Of a stretch of 64,000 nucleotides of DNA, positions 32,314 through 41,478 are shown piece by piece (within the stretch, counting starts at the first letter, position 1; each line of letters starts with the position of its first letter). This DNA comes from JADFOI01 sp965218935 (GTDB lineage: Bacteria; Acidobacteriota; UBA6911; RPQK01; JADFOI01), in assembly GCA_965218935.1 (NCBI GenBank), contig CBDCMH010000007.1:720662-784661 (forward strand), given 5' to 3'. The position numbers were made by a program, and so were the translations under genes. Below the pieces are notes generated by a model. It had not been told where the DNA came from. It ran no database searches and worked only from the letters and a program-made list of their open reading frames with translations.

Positions 32314-33230
32314 AACTGCATTTGGCCACTGTAAAATAAGAGTTTCACCGTGAGCCGACCCACCATGAAAAGCTGTTGCCCAATCAGCGCCAACAGAATT
32401 GTCATCCAATTTTGCTGGGGCAAAAGCCACTCTATTCCTGTGTAGAGGAGAACCCAAGCCACCCCCAGGGCAGCGATCAACAGGTAAAATCCGAAAGAAG
32501 AAACGGCATAAGTCGTGCAGAACTTCAGCGCCGAGACAAACGCTACGACGACACTTGTGCGATCCTCGAGCGCTGTCTTGATCTTGGCATAGTCAAAAAG
32601 CATATTCAGAAAGAGAAAAATTACCAGTACGATCAAATAACGGGCCACATTCCAATAAAAGGCGCCTCTGTCCGTGACTGCCGCGTTGGTGAGCTTCTCC
32701 CCTAAATCGCTCAACGGTCCAACGATCCAACTCCCCACAAACCAGAAAGCCAAGACGGCCAGTACAGCCAACCGGAAGAACCGCCCGAAAAACATCCCGC
32801 CATTGCGAAAGAACTCACGGAAACTGGTGCCCTTTGGATCCAACGCCAAGGAGCCTACGGCGGCAGCCAGCAAAAAGGAATTGAGCAGAATGTAAAGAGC
32901 TCCCAAAGAGACAATGACCCAGGGCAGCCGGGTTAGCTCTCCATCCAGTAGAATTTCCCAATTGCGGGCGAAAGGGCCCACCCCCAGCACCCACGGAGTA
33001 AAGGTGGAAGCAAACCCTGTCACCCGATCGGTAAAAAGCGTGTACCAATCGTAATCCAGCTGTCCCACTAATTTGTCACGGTATAACCCTGGGCCCAGAG
33101 AGTCCTCAAAGACCTGCATAAAGGGACCCAGTAGAAGGGCAGCAACGAACAGGTTTGCGAAATAAAGATAGAAGACTGCTTTCTTGTGATTTCCCAGCTG
33201 ATTCCAACCCTGCTTCAATATTCCAAGCAT
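32298..33230 (-). CDS. Polytopic membrane protein, function unknown
   Basis: A 310-residue protein from MLGILKQGWNQLGNHKKAVF, with about six hydrophobic helices (for example NLFVAALLLGPFMQV, WVIVSLGALYILLNSFLLAA, LIVLVIFLFLNMLFDYAKI and FYLLIAALGVAWVLLYTGI). A longer frame upstream is possible but unneeded. It begins 2 bp after the M1 peptidase stop and is probably co-transcribed with it. I do not recognise the family beyond a general membrane protein. Confidence 0.75.
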   Translation of the reverse strand: MLGILKQGWNQLGNHKKAVFYLYFANLFVAALLLGPFMQVFEDSLGPGLYRDKLVGQLDYDWYTLFTDRVTGFASTFTPWVLGVGPFARNWEILLDGELTRLPWVIVSLGALYILLNSFLLAAAVGSLALDPKGTSFREFFRNGGMFFGRFFRLAVLAVLAFWFVGSWIVGPLSDLGEKLTNAAVTDRGAFYWNVARYLIVLVIFLFLNMLFDYAKIKTALEDRTSVVVAFVSALKFCTTYAVSSFGFYLLIAALGVAWVLLYTGIEWLLPQQNWMTILLALIGQQLFMVGRLTVKLLFYSGQMQFYLKR

Positions 33231-33232
33231 GA

Positions 33233-35320
33233 TCAGGCGATGAAGGCAAACATCTCCAATAGATTTTGCAGCCAGAACAGCCACTTGGAGGCCCACTTCC
33301 TTGTGGCCAGGGAAAAGCCCTCTTCCTCCTTGGCATAGTGGCTGTTGTTGGTGGGATCAATGTCCAGCAGAAGTTTGCGCTCAGGATCTACGACGGCATA
33401 CTTCAAACGAACCGGCTTTTCCAACCGATACCTTTGCCATCGATCCTGTCCATCCCACTCTCTGCGGATCTCCTCTCCATCTTCAAAGACCATCAACACT
33501 TCCACCGGGAACCTCGCTCCTTCGAAGCGCTTGACTACAACCTCTGTCAAATACTGCTCTTCGGTGTCCTCTGTCTCTTCTCCGGTGCTGGGAGACTCAT
33601 CTTCCCCATCATCAAACACTCCCTCAGGGTCAGGAATCTTCACCGAGGATGCTGTTTCGATTCCATAATCCACCAGTTCGGAGCTGAAGAAGGTCTGCTC
33701 AAAGAACCAACCCAGATCCTGCTGGGCGACTTCGTTCATGGTCTCGATAAAATCACGGGTGGTGGGATGCTTGAATTGATATCGCCGGAAGTAAGTGCTC
33801 ATGGCTTCCAGCATTAACTCCTCTCCCAGCCAGCGCTCCAGCGTCCACAGAATCATCTCAGGCTTATTGTAGGAATTGACACGGTAGCTGGTGCGCGCCA
33901 CATATTCCCAACCGGTACGGGTCATGACATCCAGTTGGCCGCTCCTTCGCACAGAAGCTAAAGAGCCCGTTTCAAATGGGATTTCAACGGAGTCAAAGAC
34001 AAAAGGAATCCCTCCAAAAAGCCGTCTCATAAAACGGCCCGGCTCGTAAGCGTACTTTTGTACTCGGGACTCCGACCACGAGTTCAGACCTTCGTCCAGC
34101 CATGATTCTTCAAACTCATTATTTGCCGACATCCCATACCACCATTGGTGGCCGACTTCGTGAATCGTCACTCCTTCCGGTGAAAGGACCTTCTCGGGAG
34201 CCCAGAAGTTCGCTCCTCCCGTCAAAAAGGTTGGATATTCCATGCCCCCACTGCTGCTTCGGTAGGCAGGATCAACGACCGTGATCGTTTCGTATGGATA
34301 AGGGCCAAACCAAGTCCCATAGTAGTGAAGAGCATGCTGGGTAGCGGCAAAATATCTCTCCTCCAGATGCTGGTGCTCAGGCAACAGCAAAAGGGTCATA
34401 TCCACTTCGGGAAGCGGCGGGTGGGAGAAGCGTCGCTTCTTTTCCAGAAAACGCGGGCTGGCCGTCCAGGCAAAATCGTGTACGTCCTCCTGGAGGTAGC
34501 GGTAAGTGGTAGTTCCATCACCATTGTCCCGTTGGTCGACTCTCTTTCCTGTCGCACCCACAATAAAATTTGTAGGAACGGCAAGGGAGACGTCATAAAC
34601 ACCAAAGTCGGCAAAATATTCGGTGGACTGGTGATACTGATGACAATTCCACTGCCCTTCCTGAACCACACCGATCTTGGGGAACCACTGGGCCACGAAA
34701 AAGTAGTCGTGATTCCAGCCCGTGCGGCGCGTCCCCTTGGGCAACTTGGATTCAAAATCGATTCGGAACTCAATCACTTCTCCTGCGGGCAGCGGCTGAT
34801 CCAGCTCGATCATCAAAACGCTCCGGTCCATCTCGTTGTCATCATCCGGATGGATGTACTCCCGTTGGATCACTTGAGGGCGAAAAGAGTCCTGACCCGA
34901 CATCACCTGGATCGATTCAACGTCTGTATACCCCCAGTAGTTATCGGGAATATCCTCAATCCCGTTCCAAAGGGATCGAGAACCACTTTCTCGAACAAAG
35001 GTGGAGCGATTGTTCCTGAAGGCATTCAGGTAAAGATGAAAACAGAAATCTTGCAGAGCCTGCCCGCTTTGATTCCTCCAGGTTAGGATCTCATGTCCCG
35101 TGACCTTCTTTTCAAGCGGATCCAGGCTAACCTCGATGCGGTAGTTCAAGATCCGATCACTGAGGTGGGGCGGGCTTTCAGCGAGCCCGGAATCCTCCTG
35201 GCCGGCTTGCTGAGACGACGCAAGCGCCCTCGTCCCAAGGCTGCACAGAAAGGTAAAAAACAAGAGCCATCCGGTACATCTTAACCAGTGATGTTGTGAG
35301 TGATTATAGCTAGTTAACAT
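33233..35320 (-). CDS. Exported M1-family metallo-aminopeptidase
   Basis: A 695-residue gluzincin with an N-terminal hydrophobic signal (CTGWLLFFTFLCSLGT). GGMEYPTFLTGG is the exopeptidase motif, and HEVGHQWWYGMSANNEFEE with DEGLNSWSE contains the HExxH zinc site plus the third ligand. The C-terminal part has an acidic linker (EDESPSTGEETEDTEEQ) before a beta-rich end. Start at MLTSYNHSQ overlaps the upstream LON-domain gene by 11 bp. Confidence 0.92.
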   Translation of the reverse strand: MLTSYNHSQHHWLRCTGWLLFFTFLCSLGTRALASSQQAGQEDSGLAESPPHLSDRILNYRIEVSLDPLEKKVTGHEILTWRNQSGQALQDFCFHLYLNAFRNNRSTFVRESGSRSLWNGIEDIPDNYWGYTDVESIQVMSGQDSFRPQVIQREYIHPDDDNEMDRSVLMIELDQPLPAGEVIEFRIDFESKLPKGTRRTGWNHDYFFVAQWFPKIGVVQEGQWNCHQYHQSTEYFADFGVYDVSLAVPTNFIVGATGKRVDQRDNGDGTTTYRYLQEDVHDFAWTASPRFLEKKRRFSHPPLPEVDMTLLLLPEHQHLEERYFAATQHALHYYGTWFGPYPYETITVVDPAYRSSSGGMEYPTFLTGGANFWAPEKVLSPEGVTIHEVGHQWWYGMSANNEFEESWLDEGLNSWSESRVQKYAYEPGRFMRRLFGGIPFVFDSVEIPFETGSLASVRRSGQLDVMTRTGWEYVARTSYRVNSYNKPEMILWTLERWLGEELMLEAMSTYFRRYQFKHPTTRDFIETMNEVAQQDLGWFFEQTFFSSELVDYGIETASSVKIPDPEGVFDDGEDESPSTGEETEDTEEQYLTEVVVKRFEGARFPVEVLMVFEDGEEIRREWDGQDRWQRYRLEKPVRLKYAVVDPERKLLLDIDPTNNSHYAKEEEGFSLATRKWASKWLFWLQNLLEMFAFIA

Positions 35321-35990
35321 GAGGATTTTCAGGCTGTGGATGACGAAATTTCGACACCGCACGCTTGCGGGCAATCTGTTGTCGAAGGATGCCTAGAATG
35401 GTTGTGGCTCTCACCTTCAAACTATTCATCTCCAACAGCTGCTGCTGGTTACGAACAGAAAGATTCAAGGAAGAACAGACGGAGTTGACCAAGGTTGGAA
35501 AATCCAGTTTGTCGATGACATCCGGTTCCAATCCCGGCTGGGTATTGGCTTCGTGCAACTCTCGAAAACCCAGAACCAGTTCAGTCGATATTTCATTGAT
35601 CGCCTGACCGCTTGGCATCGCCTCCTGCAAGAGCCGGACTCGGGCCACCCGATAGGGGGTCTCCCGAATAAACTCCATGATCCTGTAGCGGTGGCGACCA
35701 CTGAGGAGAATGTTGTACTGACCCTCCTCCAAGTCCTCGTATTGAGTAATCAACCCCATTCCGCCGGTGCTGAAGACGTCCGGACTTTCGTCCTGTCTGC
35801 TTTCCAAGCCGGGCTGCAAAAGCGCCATTCCGATTTGCCGGTTGCTTTCAAGAGCATCCGCCACCATCTGCTTGTACCTTGGCTCGAAGATGTAAAGAGG
35901 CAGCACCGTGCGGGGGAAAAAGACCACATTGGGTAATGGAAAGATGGGAAGTTCCTGAATATCTGGAAAGCTTGGGTCTTGCCCCGGCAT
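35310..35990 (-). CDS. LON N-terminal (substrate-binding) domain protein
   Basis: A 226-residue stand-alone LON domain: LPIFPLPNVVFFPRTVLPLY and PRYKQMVADALESNRQIGMAL followed by GRHRYRIMEFIRETPYRVARV and a C-terminal helical part. There is no AAA or protease part. Such proteins are common in acidobacteria and other groups, and their targets are unknown. It overlaps the M1 peptidase start and likely shares its transcript. Confidence 0.88.
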   Translation of the reverse strand: MPGQDPSFPDIQELPIFPLPNVVFFPRTVLPLYIFEPRYKQMVADALESNRQIGMALLQPGLESRQDESPDVFSTGGMGLITQYEDLEEGQYNILLSGRHRYRIMEFIRETPYRVARVRLLQEAMPSGQAINEISTELVLGFRELHEANTQPGLEPDVIDKLDFPTLVNSVCSSLNLSVRNQQQLLEMNSLKVRATTILGILRQQIARKRAVSKFRHPQPENPHVN

Positions 35991-36042
35991 TTAATAGCAG
36001 AGGCTAAGCTAGTTTGGACGGGAAAGCAAGGGGGAAGAAGCT

Positions 36043-36083
36043 GACCCCCTGACCGCCTGACCACCTGAACCACTCGCAGCTGA
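36043..36083. repeat. CTGACCNCC degenerate tract
   Basis: TGACCCCCTGACCGCCTGACC units lie between the LON-domain gene and acnA. Same type as those at 3283 and 27785. The rest of the 150-bp gap holds the hairpin at 36123. Confidence 0.5.
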
Positions 36084-36122
36084 CAGGAAAAAAGAAGGCT
36101 GAAAATTCTTCTAACTTGGAAT

Positions 36123-36137
36123 GCGCGCGAAGCGCGC
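36123..36137. terminator. GCGCGC-GAA-GCGCGC hairpin after acnA
   Basis: A 6-bp GC stem with a 3-nt loop lies 5 bp beyond the acnA stop. No strong U-run follows on the minus strand (AUUCCAAGUU), so it may be a partial or Rho-assisted terminator. Confidence 0.4.
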
Positions 36138-36142
36138 TGGGG

Positions 36143-38803
36143 TTAGCTTCTCAGCGATCTGAGGACATAGTGAAGGATTCCACCGTTTCGGTAGTAGATC
36201 ACTTCATTGGGCGTGTCGATACGGGTGATCACCTGGAAGGTTTTTTCCGTTCCCTCTTGGGCGACCGCTCGGATCCTGAGCTTTTTGGCCGGCTCCAGAC
36301 CCTCTTCCAAACCCAGCAAGTCATAGGTCTCCCAACCGGTGAGACCCAGAGTCTCCCGGTTCTGGCCCTCTTCGAATTGCAAAGGCAAGACACCCATGCC
36401 GATGAGATTACTGCGGTGGATGCGCTCGAAGCTTTCGGCCAGCACTGCTTCCACCCCAAGCAAAAGGGTCCCCTTAGCAGCCCAGTCCCGAGATGATCCG
36501 GAACCATACTCCTTACCGGCAATGACCAACAGCCGGTTTCCTTCTTCTCGGTATTTCATGGCCGCGTCGTAAATGGAAATGGGCTCAATAGAAGAGGGAT
36601 GGAGGGTGTATCCCCCTTCCGTTCCTGGAACAAGCAGGTTGCGCAGCCGGATATTGCCGAAGGTTCCCCGAGTCATAACCTCGTGATTGCCCCTACGAGA
36701 TCCGAAAGAGTTGAAATCCTTTGGGCTGACACCATGAGCCATAAGATAGGCTCCAGCAGGACCCTCTTCAGGGATGGAACCGGCCGGAGAGATATGGTCG
36801 GTGGTCACTGAATCGCCTAGCACTGCCAGGACACGCATCCCTTGAATATTCTTCAAAGGTTTGGGGTCTCGAGGCATGGCCTCAAAAAAAGTGGGCTGCT
36901 TGATATAGGTGGAACTGTCGTCCCAGGCATATCGATCACCCTCGGGGATGGGTAGAGTGCGCCATGTTTCATCTCCGCTAAAAACGTCCGCATACCTGCG
37001 AGAAAACATCTCGCTTTTCACCGAACGACGAAGAGTGGAGCGAATCTGTTCTTCGGTGGGCCAAATATCGCTTAGATAGACGTCCTTTTCCTCAGCGTCT
37101 TGGCCCAGAGGCTGGTTGTAAAGATCGATGTCCATCCGTCCAGCAAGAGCGTAGGCCACCACCAGAGGTGGCGAAGCCAGATAGTTGGCACGAACAAGGG
37201 CATTGATACGCCCTTCAAAATTGCGGTTACCGGAGAGCACGGCACAAACCACCAAGTCCTGCTCCCGGACAGAGCGAGAGATCGATTCCGGGAGTGGACC
37301 GCTGTTCCCAATGCAGGTGGTGCAGCCATAACCCACCAGCTGAAATCCAAGTTGACCGAGAAAGGAAAGCAAACCCGCTTCCTCGAGATACTCGGTCACG
37401 ACCTTGGACCCGGGGGCCAGACTGGTTTTGACCCAGGGCCGGCTCTGGAGACCTCGCTCCACCGCATTCTTTGCCAACAACCCTGCTCCCAGCATGACCG
37501 AAGGGTTAGAGGTATTGGTACAACTGGTAATGGCAGCAATGACCACGGATCCATGGCGAAGCTCCCTCCCCTCGCCGTTGGGTGTCTCACCCGTCATGGC
37601 CTTCAAACTTTCCGCAAAGGCCTCCCTTGACCGTTTCAGAGGGATGCGGTCCTGAGGGCGCTTGGGTCCGGCCAGACTGGGCTCTACCGCTGCAAGGTCC
37701 AGTGCCAGGGTATCGCTGTATTCCGCTTCCGGGCTTTCCCCGGTGTGAAAAAGACCCTGTGCCTTTGTGTAGGCCTCCACGAGTGCGATCTGATCAGCAC
37801 TGCGGGCGGTGAAACCCAAATACTCGACGGTCTCTGCGTCAATGGGAAAGATGGCACAGGTTGCCCCATATTCAGGCGACATGTTCCCAATGGTGGCCCG
37901 ATCGGCTAGAGAGAGATTGCCCAGTCCAGGTCCGTAAAACTCGACGAATTTTCCTACCACACCCTTCTCACGCAACATCTGAGTAATGGTGAGCACAAGG
38001 TCTGTGGCTGTGGTTCCTTCTGGACGGGTTCCAAACAATTTGAACCCGACCACCTGCGGGATGAGAAGGCTGATGGGCTGGCCAAGCATGGCCGCTTCCG
38101 CCTCGATCCCGCCAACACCCCAGCCCAATACCCCAAGTCCATTGACCATCGTGGTGTGGCTGTCCGTCCCCACCAGCGTGTCAGGATAGGCAACCGGTCG
38201 ACCCTCAATCTCGGACTCAAACACGACTTGAGCGAGATACTCCAGATTGACTTGATGCACAATGCCGGTGGCTGGGGGAACAACGCGGAAATTACGGAAG
38301 GCAGATTGTCCCCAGCGCAGAAAGGCGTACCGTTCCTGATTCCGCTCAAATTCTCTTTCCAGGTTGAGTTGAAAAGAGTTGGACTGACCAAAGGAATCCA
38401 CCTGAACCGAATGATCGATGACCAGTTCCACAGGGACCAGGGGATTAATTCTGTCCGGGTCTTCTCCCATTTCGGCCATGGCATCGCGCATCACGGCCAG
38501 ATCCACCAGGGCAGGAACCCCGGTAAAGTCCTGAAGAAGAACTCGCGCCGGTGTGAAGGCGATTTCCCGCTTGGGTTGCTTTTTCGGGTCCCAATGGGCC
38601 ATGGCCTCGATATCTTCACTTGTGACCGCTTCTCCATCCTCGTGGCGCAGCAGGTTTTCCAACAGGATTTTCAGCGAGAAGGGTAATCGGCTGATATCTC
38701 CGATCCCTTCCACCTCGGCGGTAAGATTAAAGTAATCCAGTTCCCGCCCATTAACCGTTAAAGTGGAGCGAGCCCCGAAACTATCCAAACTCTTCCTGGT
38801 CAT
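36143..38803 (-). CDS. acnA: Aconitate hydratase
   Basis: An 886-residue TCA-cycle enzyme converting citrate to isocitrate. AAITSCTNTSNPSVMLGAG and GYGCTTCIGNSGPLPES carry the three cluster cysteines; GSRRGNHEVMTRGTF and the C-terminal swivel domain (EYGSGSSRDWAAKG) complete it. Length is normal for AcnA. It is divergent from the isocitrate-dehydrogenase-like gene by 65 bp, so neighbouring TCA steps share one regulatory gap. Confidence 0.97.
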   Translation of the reverse strand: MTRKSLDSFGARSTLTVNGRELDYFNLTAEVEGIGDISRLPFSLKILLENLLRHEDGEAVTSEDIEAMAHWDPKKQPKREIAFTPARVLLQDFTGVPALVDLAVMRDAMAEMGEDPDRINPLVPVELVIDHSVQVDSFGQSNSFQLNLEREFERNQERYAFLRWGQSAFRNFRVVPPATGIVHQVNLEYLAQVVFESEIEGRPVAYPDTLVGTDSHTTMVNGLGVLGWGVGGIEAEAAMLGQPISLLIPQVVGFKLFGTRPEGTTATDLVLTITQMLREKGVVGKFVEFYGPGLGNLSLADRATIGNMSPEYGATCAIFPIDAETVEYLGFTARSADQIALVEAYTKAQGLFHTGESPEAEYSDTLALDLAAVEPSLAGPKRPQDRIPLKRSREAFAESLKAMTGETPNGEGRELRHGSVVIAAITSCTNTSNPSVMLGAGLLAKNAVERGLQSRPWVKTSLAPGSKVVTEYLEEAGLLSFLGQLGFQLVGYGCTTCIGNSGPLPESISRSVREQDLVVCAVLSGNRNFEGRINALVRANYLASPPLVVAYALAGRMDIDLYNQPLGQDAEEKDVYLSDIWPTEEQIRSTLRRSVKSEMFSRRYADVFSGDETWRTLPIPEGDRYAWDDSSTYIKQPTFFEAMPRDPKPLKNIQGMRVLAVLGDSVTTDHISPAGSIPEEGPAGAYLMAHGVSPKDFNSFGSRRGNHEVMTRGTFGNIRLRNLLVPGTEGGYTLHPSSIEPISIYDAAMKYREEGNRLLVIAGKEYGSGSSRDWAAKGTLLLGVEAVLAESFERIHRSNLIGMGVLPLQFEEGQNRETLGLTGWETYDLLGLEEGLEPAKKLRIRAVAQEGTEKTFQVITRIDTPNEVIYYRNGGILHYVLRSLRS

Positions 38804-38868
38804 AGCAACGTCTCTCTAAGAACAATACTGCAAATCTTCCCCCACCCCTAATTTAGTACAATTTTCTA

Positions 38869-39870
38869 ATGTCCAGAAGGATTACCTTGATTCCGGGAGA
38901 TGGAATCGGTCCTGAGGTGACCGGTGCCGTGGTCCAGCTTCTGGAAGCGGCCGGGGCCGACCTGGAGTGAGAAGAAGTGGAAGCCGGCGAGTCCGCGATA
39001 TCCAAATACGGCAAACCTCTTCCAGATCAGGTCTTGGAGTCTGTTCAGAAAAACAAAGTAGCCCTGAAGGGCCCCTTGGCCACTGCTGTGGGCCGGGGCT
39101 TTGCCAGTGCAAACGTGGAACTGAGGCAGAGACTGGAACTCTATGCCAGTTTGCGTCCGGTCAAGAACGTTCCCGGTATTCGGAGCCGCTTCGGGAAGGT
39201 GGACGTCGTCGTCGTTCGGGAAAATACGGAAGGTCTCTACTCCGGCTTGGAGCACACCATCACTGCAGGTGTCACCCAGAGTTTGAAAATCATCACCCGG
39301 AAGGCCTCCGCCAACATTGCCCGATTCGCCTTCGAGTACGCAGAGAAATGGAATCGGAGGAAGGTGACCACGGCACACAAGGCCAATATCCTGAAGGTCA
39401 GCGACGGTCTATTCTTAAAGACCTGCCAAGAAATCGCTCAGGAACACCCTGACATTCGTCACGAAGAAATGATCGTGGACAACCTGGCAATGCAGCTGGT
39501 CCTGAGGCCTGAATATTTCGATGTTTTGCTTTTGACCAACCTCTATGGTGACATCTTATCCGATCTATGTGCCGGACTGGTGGGCGGATTGAGGCTTGTC
39601 CCCGGTGCCAATATTGGAAAGGGATGCGCAGTCTTTGAGGCCGTTCACGGCAGTGCTCCAGATATCGCCGGAAAAAACAAGGCCAATCCATTGGCCGTTT
39701 TCTTCAGCAGTCTTCTCATGCTCGAGCATCTGAACATGGAGGACACGGCCAAAAGAATCCGCGATGCCATTTACAGGGTGACGGAAAAGGGTGAGGTGCT
39801 GACTCCAGATCTGGGAGGCAGTGCATCAACCACGGAATTCACCGAGGCGGTCATCCAAGAGCTGGAGTAG
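38869..39870 (+). CDS. Isocitrate/isopropylmalate dehydrogenase family, likely NAD-isocitrate dehydrogenase, interrupted by in-frame TGA
   Basis: From ATG 38869 the frame reads MSRRITLIPGDGIGPEV and continues to GADLE, then TGA (38968-38970), then EEVEAGESAISKYGKPLPD without a frame change to the end. The family has Trp at this place (LEWEEVEAG type), so TGG to TGA is the simplest lesion. Without it the protein would be 333 residues with ENTEGLYSGLEHT, DNLAMQLV and TNLYGDILSDL. The gene lies between aconitase and lpdA, which favours isocitrate over isopropylmalate. Stop read-through, error or pseudogene are open. Confidence 0.85.
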
Positions 39871-39879
39871 TTCCAACCG

Positions 39880-39902
39880 GTTCGGCACCTCAGGTGCCGA
39901 AC
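39880..39902. terminator. Hairpin between convergent idh and lpdA (R2-like core)
   Basis: GTTCGGCACCT and its exact reverse complement are separated by one base, between two converging stop codons (39870 and 39906). The core is shared with R2 elements. It could terminate transcription from both sides, though U-runs are weak. Confidence 0.5.
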
Positions 39903-39905
39903 AAC

Positions 39906-41360
39906 TCAATTGCTCCATTTCCGGTACAGATTCGTGGACTGCCCGAGAAAGGCTTCTGCTGCTTCGCCCAGGGTCTCCGAAAAGGTCGGATGGGTGTGGA
40001 TCGTGCTGGCCAGGTCTTCCGCCAGGGCTGCCATTTCCACCGCCAGAACGCCCTCCCCTATAAGTTCCCCGGCGTGGACCCCCACCAATCCAACCCCTAA
40101 GACCTGACCGCTCTCAGGATCGAAGATGATCTTTGTCAACCCTTCCGTCCTGCCAATCGCTACCGCCCGACCTGAAGCAACCCAGGGAAAGCGGGTCACC
40201 TTGACCTTTCGACCTTCACTTTTGGCTTGTGTTTCCGTCAAGCCGCACCAGGCCACCTCCGGGTCGGTGAAGACCACGGCAGGGACGGCCACATTGTCAA
40301 AGGCCGCCTCTTGACCTGCGATAACCTGAGCAACCACTTTACCTTCCCGAGTGGCCTTGTGGGCCAGCATGGGTTGGGCAGCCACGTCACCGATGGCAAA
40401 GATCTCGGGGTCGGCCGTACGGCACTGCTCATCGACCTTGATGGCCCCCTTTTCATCTCTTTCGACCTTGGTGTTCTCCAGACCCAGATGATCCGAATTG
40501 CTTTGACGCCCCACAGAGACGAGAACCTTTTCGAAAATCTGCTGCTGAGTCATCTCGCCCTCGCACTTCACCTCGATACCCTGTTGGGTTTCCTTCATTG
40601 CCACCACCCGGGTATTGAGGTGGACCTGGGCAAACAAACCCTGAACCCGTCTGCCCAGCGGTCGGACCAGATCCCGATCGACCCCGGGCAAAAGCCCATC
40701 GGTCAGCTCCACCAGAGTCACTTGGCTCCCCAAAGATGCATAGACCGTCCCCAGTTCTAACCCGATGTATCCACCCCCCACGACCAGCAATGTTTCCGGC
40801 ACCTCCTCGAGTTTCAGTCCGGCTGTGGAGTCCATAACTCGATCGCTTTCAATCTCAATTCCGGGTATTCCCATGGGTCGGGATCCCGTGGCGATAACGG
40901 CGTGCTTGAAGGTGATCCGGGAGACCTCACTTTTGTCCAGGCCAAGCGACTGGGAGCTTTCAAAACGGGCACTGCCGCGAACGAATTGGACCCCACGACG
41001 CTTGGCCAGGTCAGAGAGCCCTCCCGTGAGTTGACTCACAATCCCTTCCTTCCACTTGCGCAATGTCTGCACGTCAATTTCGGGTTCACCGAAACGAATC
41101 CCAAACTCCTTGGCACGGCTCGCCTCTCCCAACAGTTGGGAGACAAACAAAAGTGCCTTTGAGGGGATACAGCCGGCATGGAGACACACTCCGCCAAGCT
41201 CTTCTCGACTGTCCACCAGGGTGACTTGCAGACCCAAGTCAGCGGCATGAAAAGCAGCTGCGTAACCGCCCGGGCCGGCACCAATCACCACTACATCGGA
41301 CTCTTTTGTCCCTCCGATCGTGCTGTCGTGCTGTCGTGCTGTCGTGCTGTCGTGCTTCAT
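39906..41360 (-). CDS. lpdA: Dihydrolipoyl dehydrogenase (E3)
   Basis: A 484-residue flavoprotein that reoxidises lipoyl groups of 2-oxoacid dehydrogenase complexes. FAD motif VVVIGAGPGGYAAAFHAAD, redox-active disulfide CLHAGC in GGVCLHAGCIPSKALL, NAD loop GGGYIGLELG and the C-terminal His-Glu pair in HTHPTFSETLGEA are present. The annotated N-terminus (KHDSTTARQHDST) is the translation of an R1 repeat tract, so the true start may be later. No E1 or E2 gene is adjacent. It converges on the idh-like gene. Confidence 0.95.
   Translation of the reverse strand: MKHDSTTARQHDSTIGGTKESDVVVIGAGPGGYAAAFHAADLGLQVTLVDSREELGGVCLHAGCIPSKALLFVSQLLGEASRAKEFGIRFGEPEIDVQTLRKWKEGIVSQLTGGLSDLAKRRGVQFVRGSARFESSQSLGLDKSEVSRITFKHAVIATGSRPMGIPGIEIESDRVMDSTAGLKLEEVPETLLVVGGGYIGLELGTVYASLGSQVTLVELTDGLLPGVDRDLVRPLGRRVQGLFAQVHLNTRVVAMKETQQGIEVKCEGEMTQQQIFEKVLVSVGRQSNSDHLGLENTKVERDEKGAIKVDEQCRTADPEIFAIGDVAAQPMLAHKATREGKVVAQVIAGQEAAFDNVAVPAVVFTDPEVAWCGLTETQAKSEGRKVKVTRFPWVASGRAVAIGRTEGLTKIIFDPESGQVLGVGLVGVHAGELIGEGVLAVEMAALAEDLASTIHTHPTFSETLGEAAEAFLGQSTNLYRKWSN
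41318..41358. repeat. R1 tract CGTGCTGT x4-5 at the lpdA start
   Basis: Near-perfect 8-base units (TCGTGCTG) repeated about four to five times. They occupy the first codons of lpdA if the ATG at 41360 is used. Confidence 0.8.
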
Positions 41361-41478
41361 GCCAAGAACCTACCCAACTCATCCGTACTCTTTCGGATTC
41401 ACACCGATCGTCTCAGTATACCGCGTGGGCATTTTTTCCGAGCTGACCCATGTCGTGTAGGTGTGATTTAATTGGCTC

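Noticed and set aside
34325..35086. 253-codon frame opposite the M1 peptidase gene
   Set aside because: Antisense shadow; no family features.
38968..38970. TGA as selenocysteine codon in the idh-like gene
   Set aside because: The homologous position is Trp, not Cys, and no SECIS-like hairpin is evident immediately downstream, despite the selenium-related cluster elsewhere.
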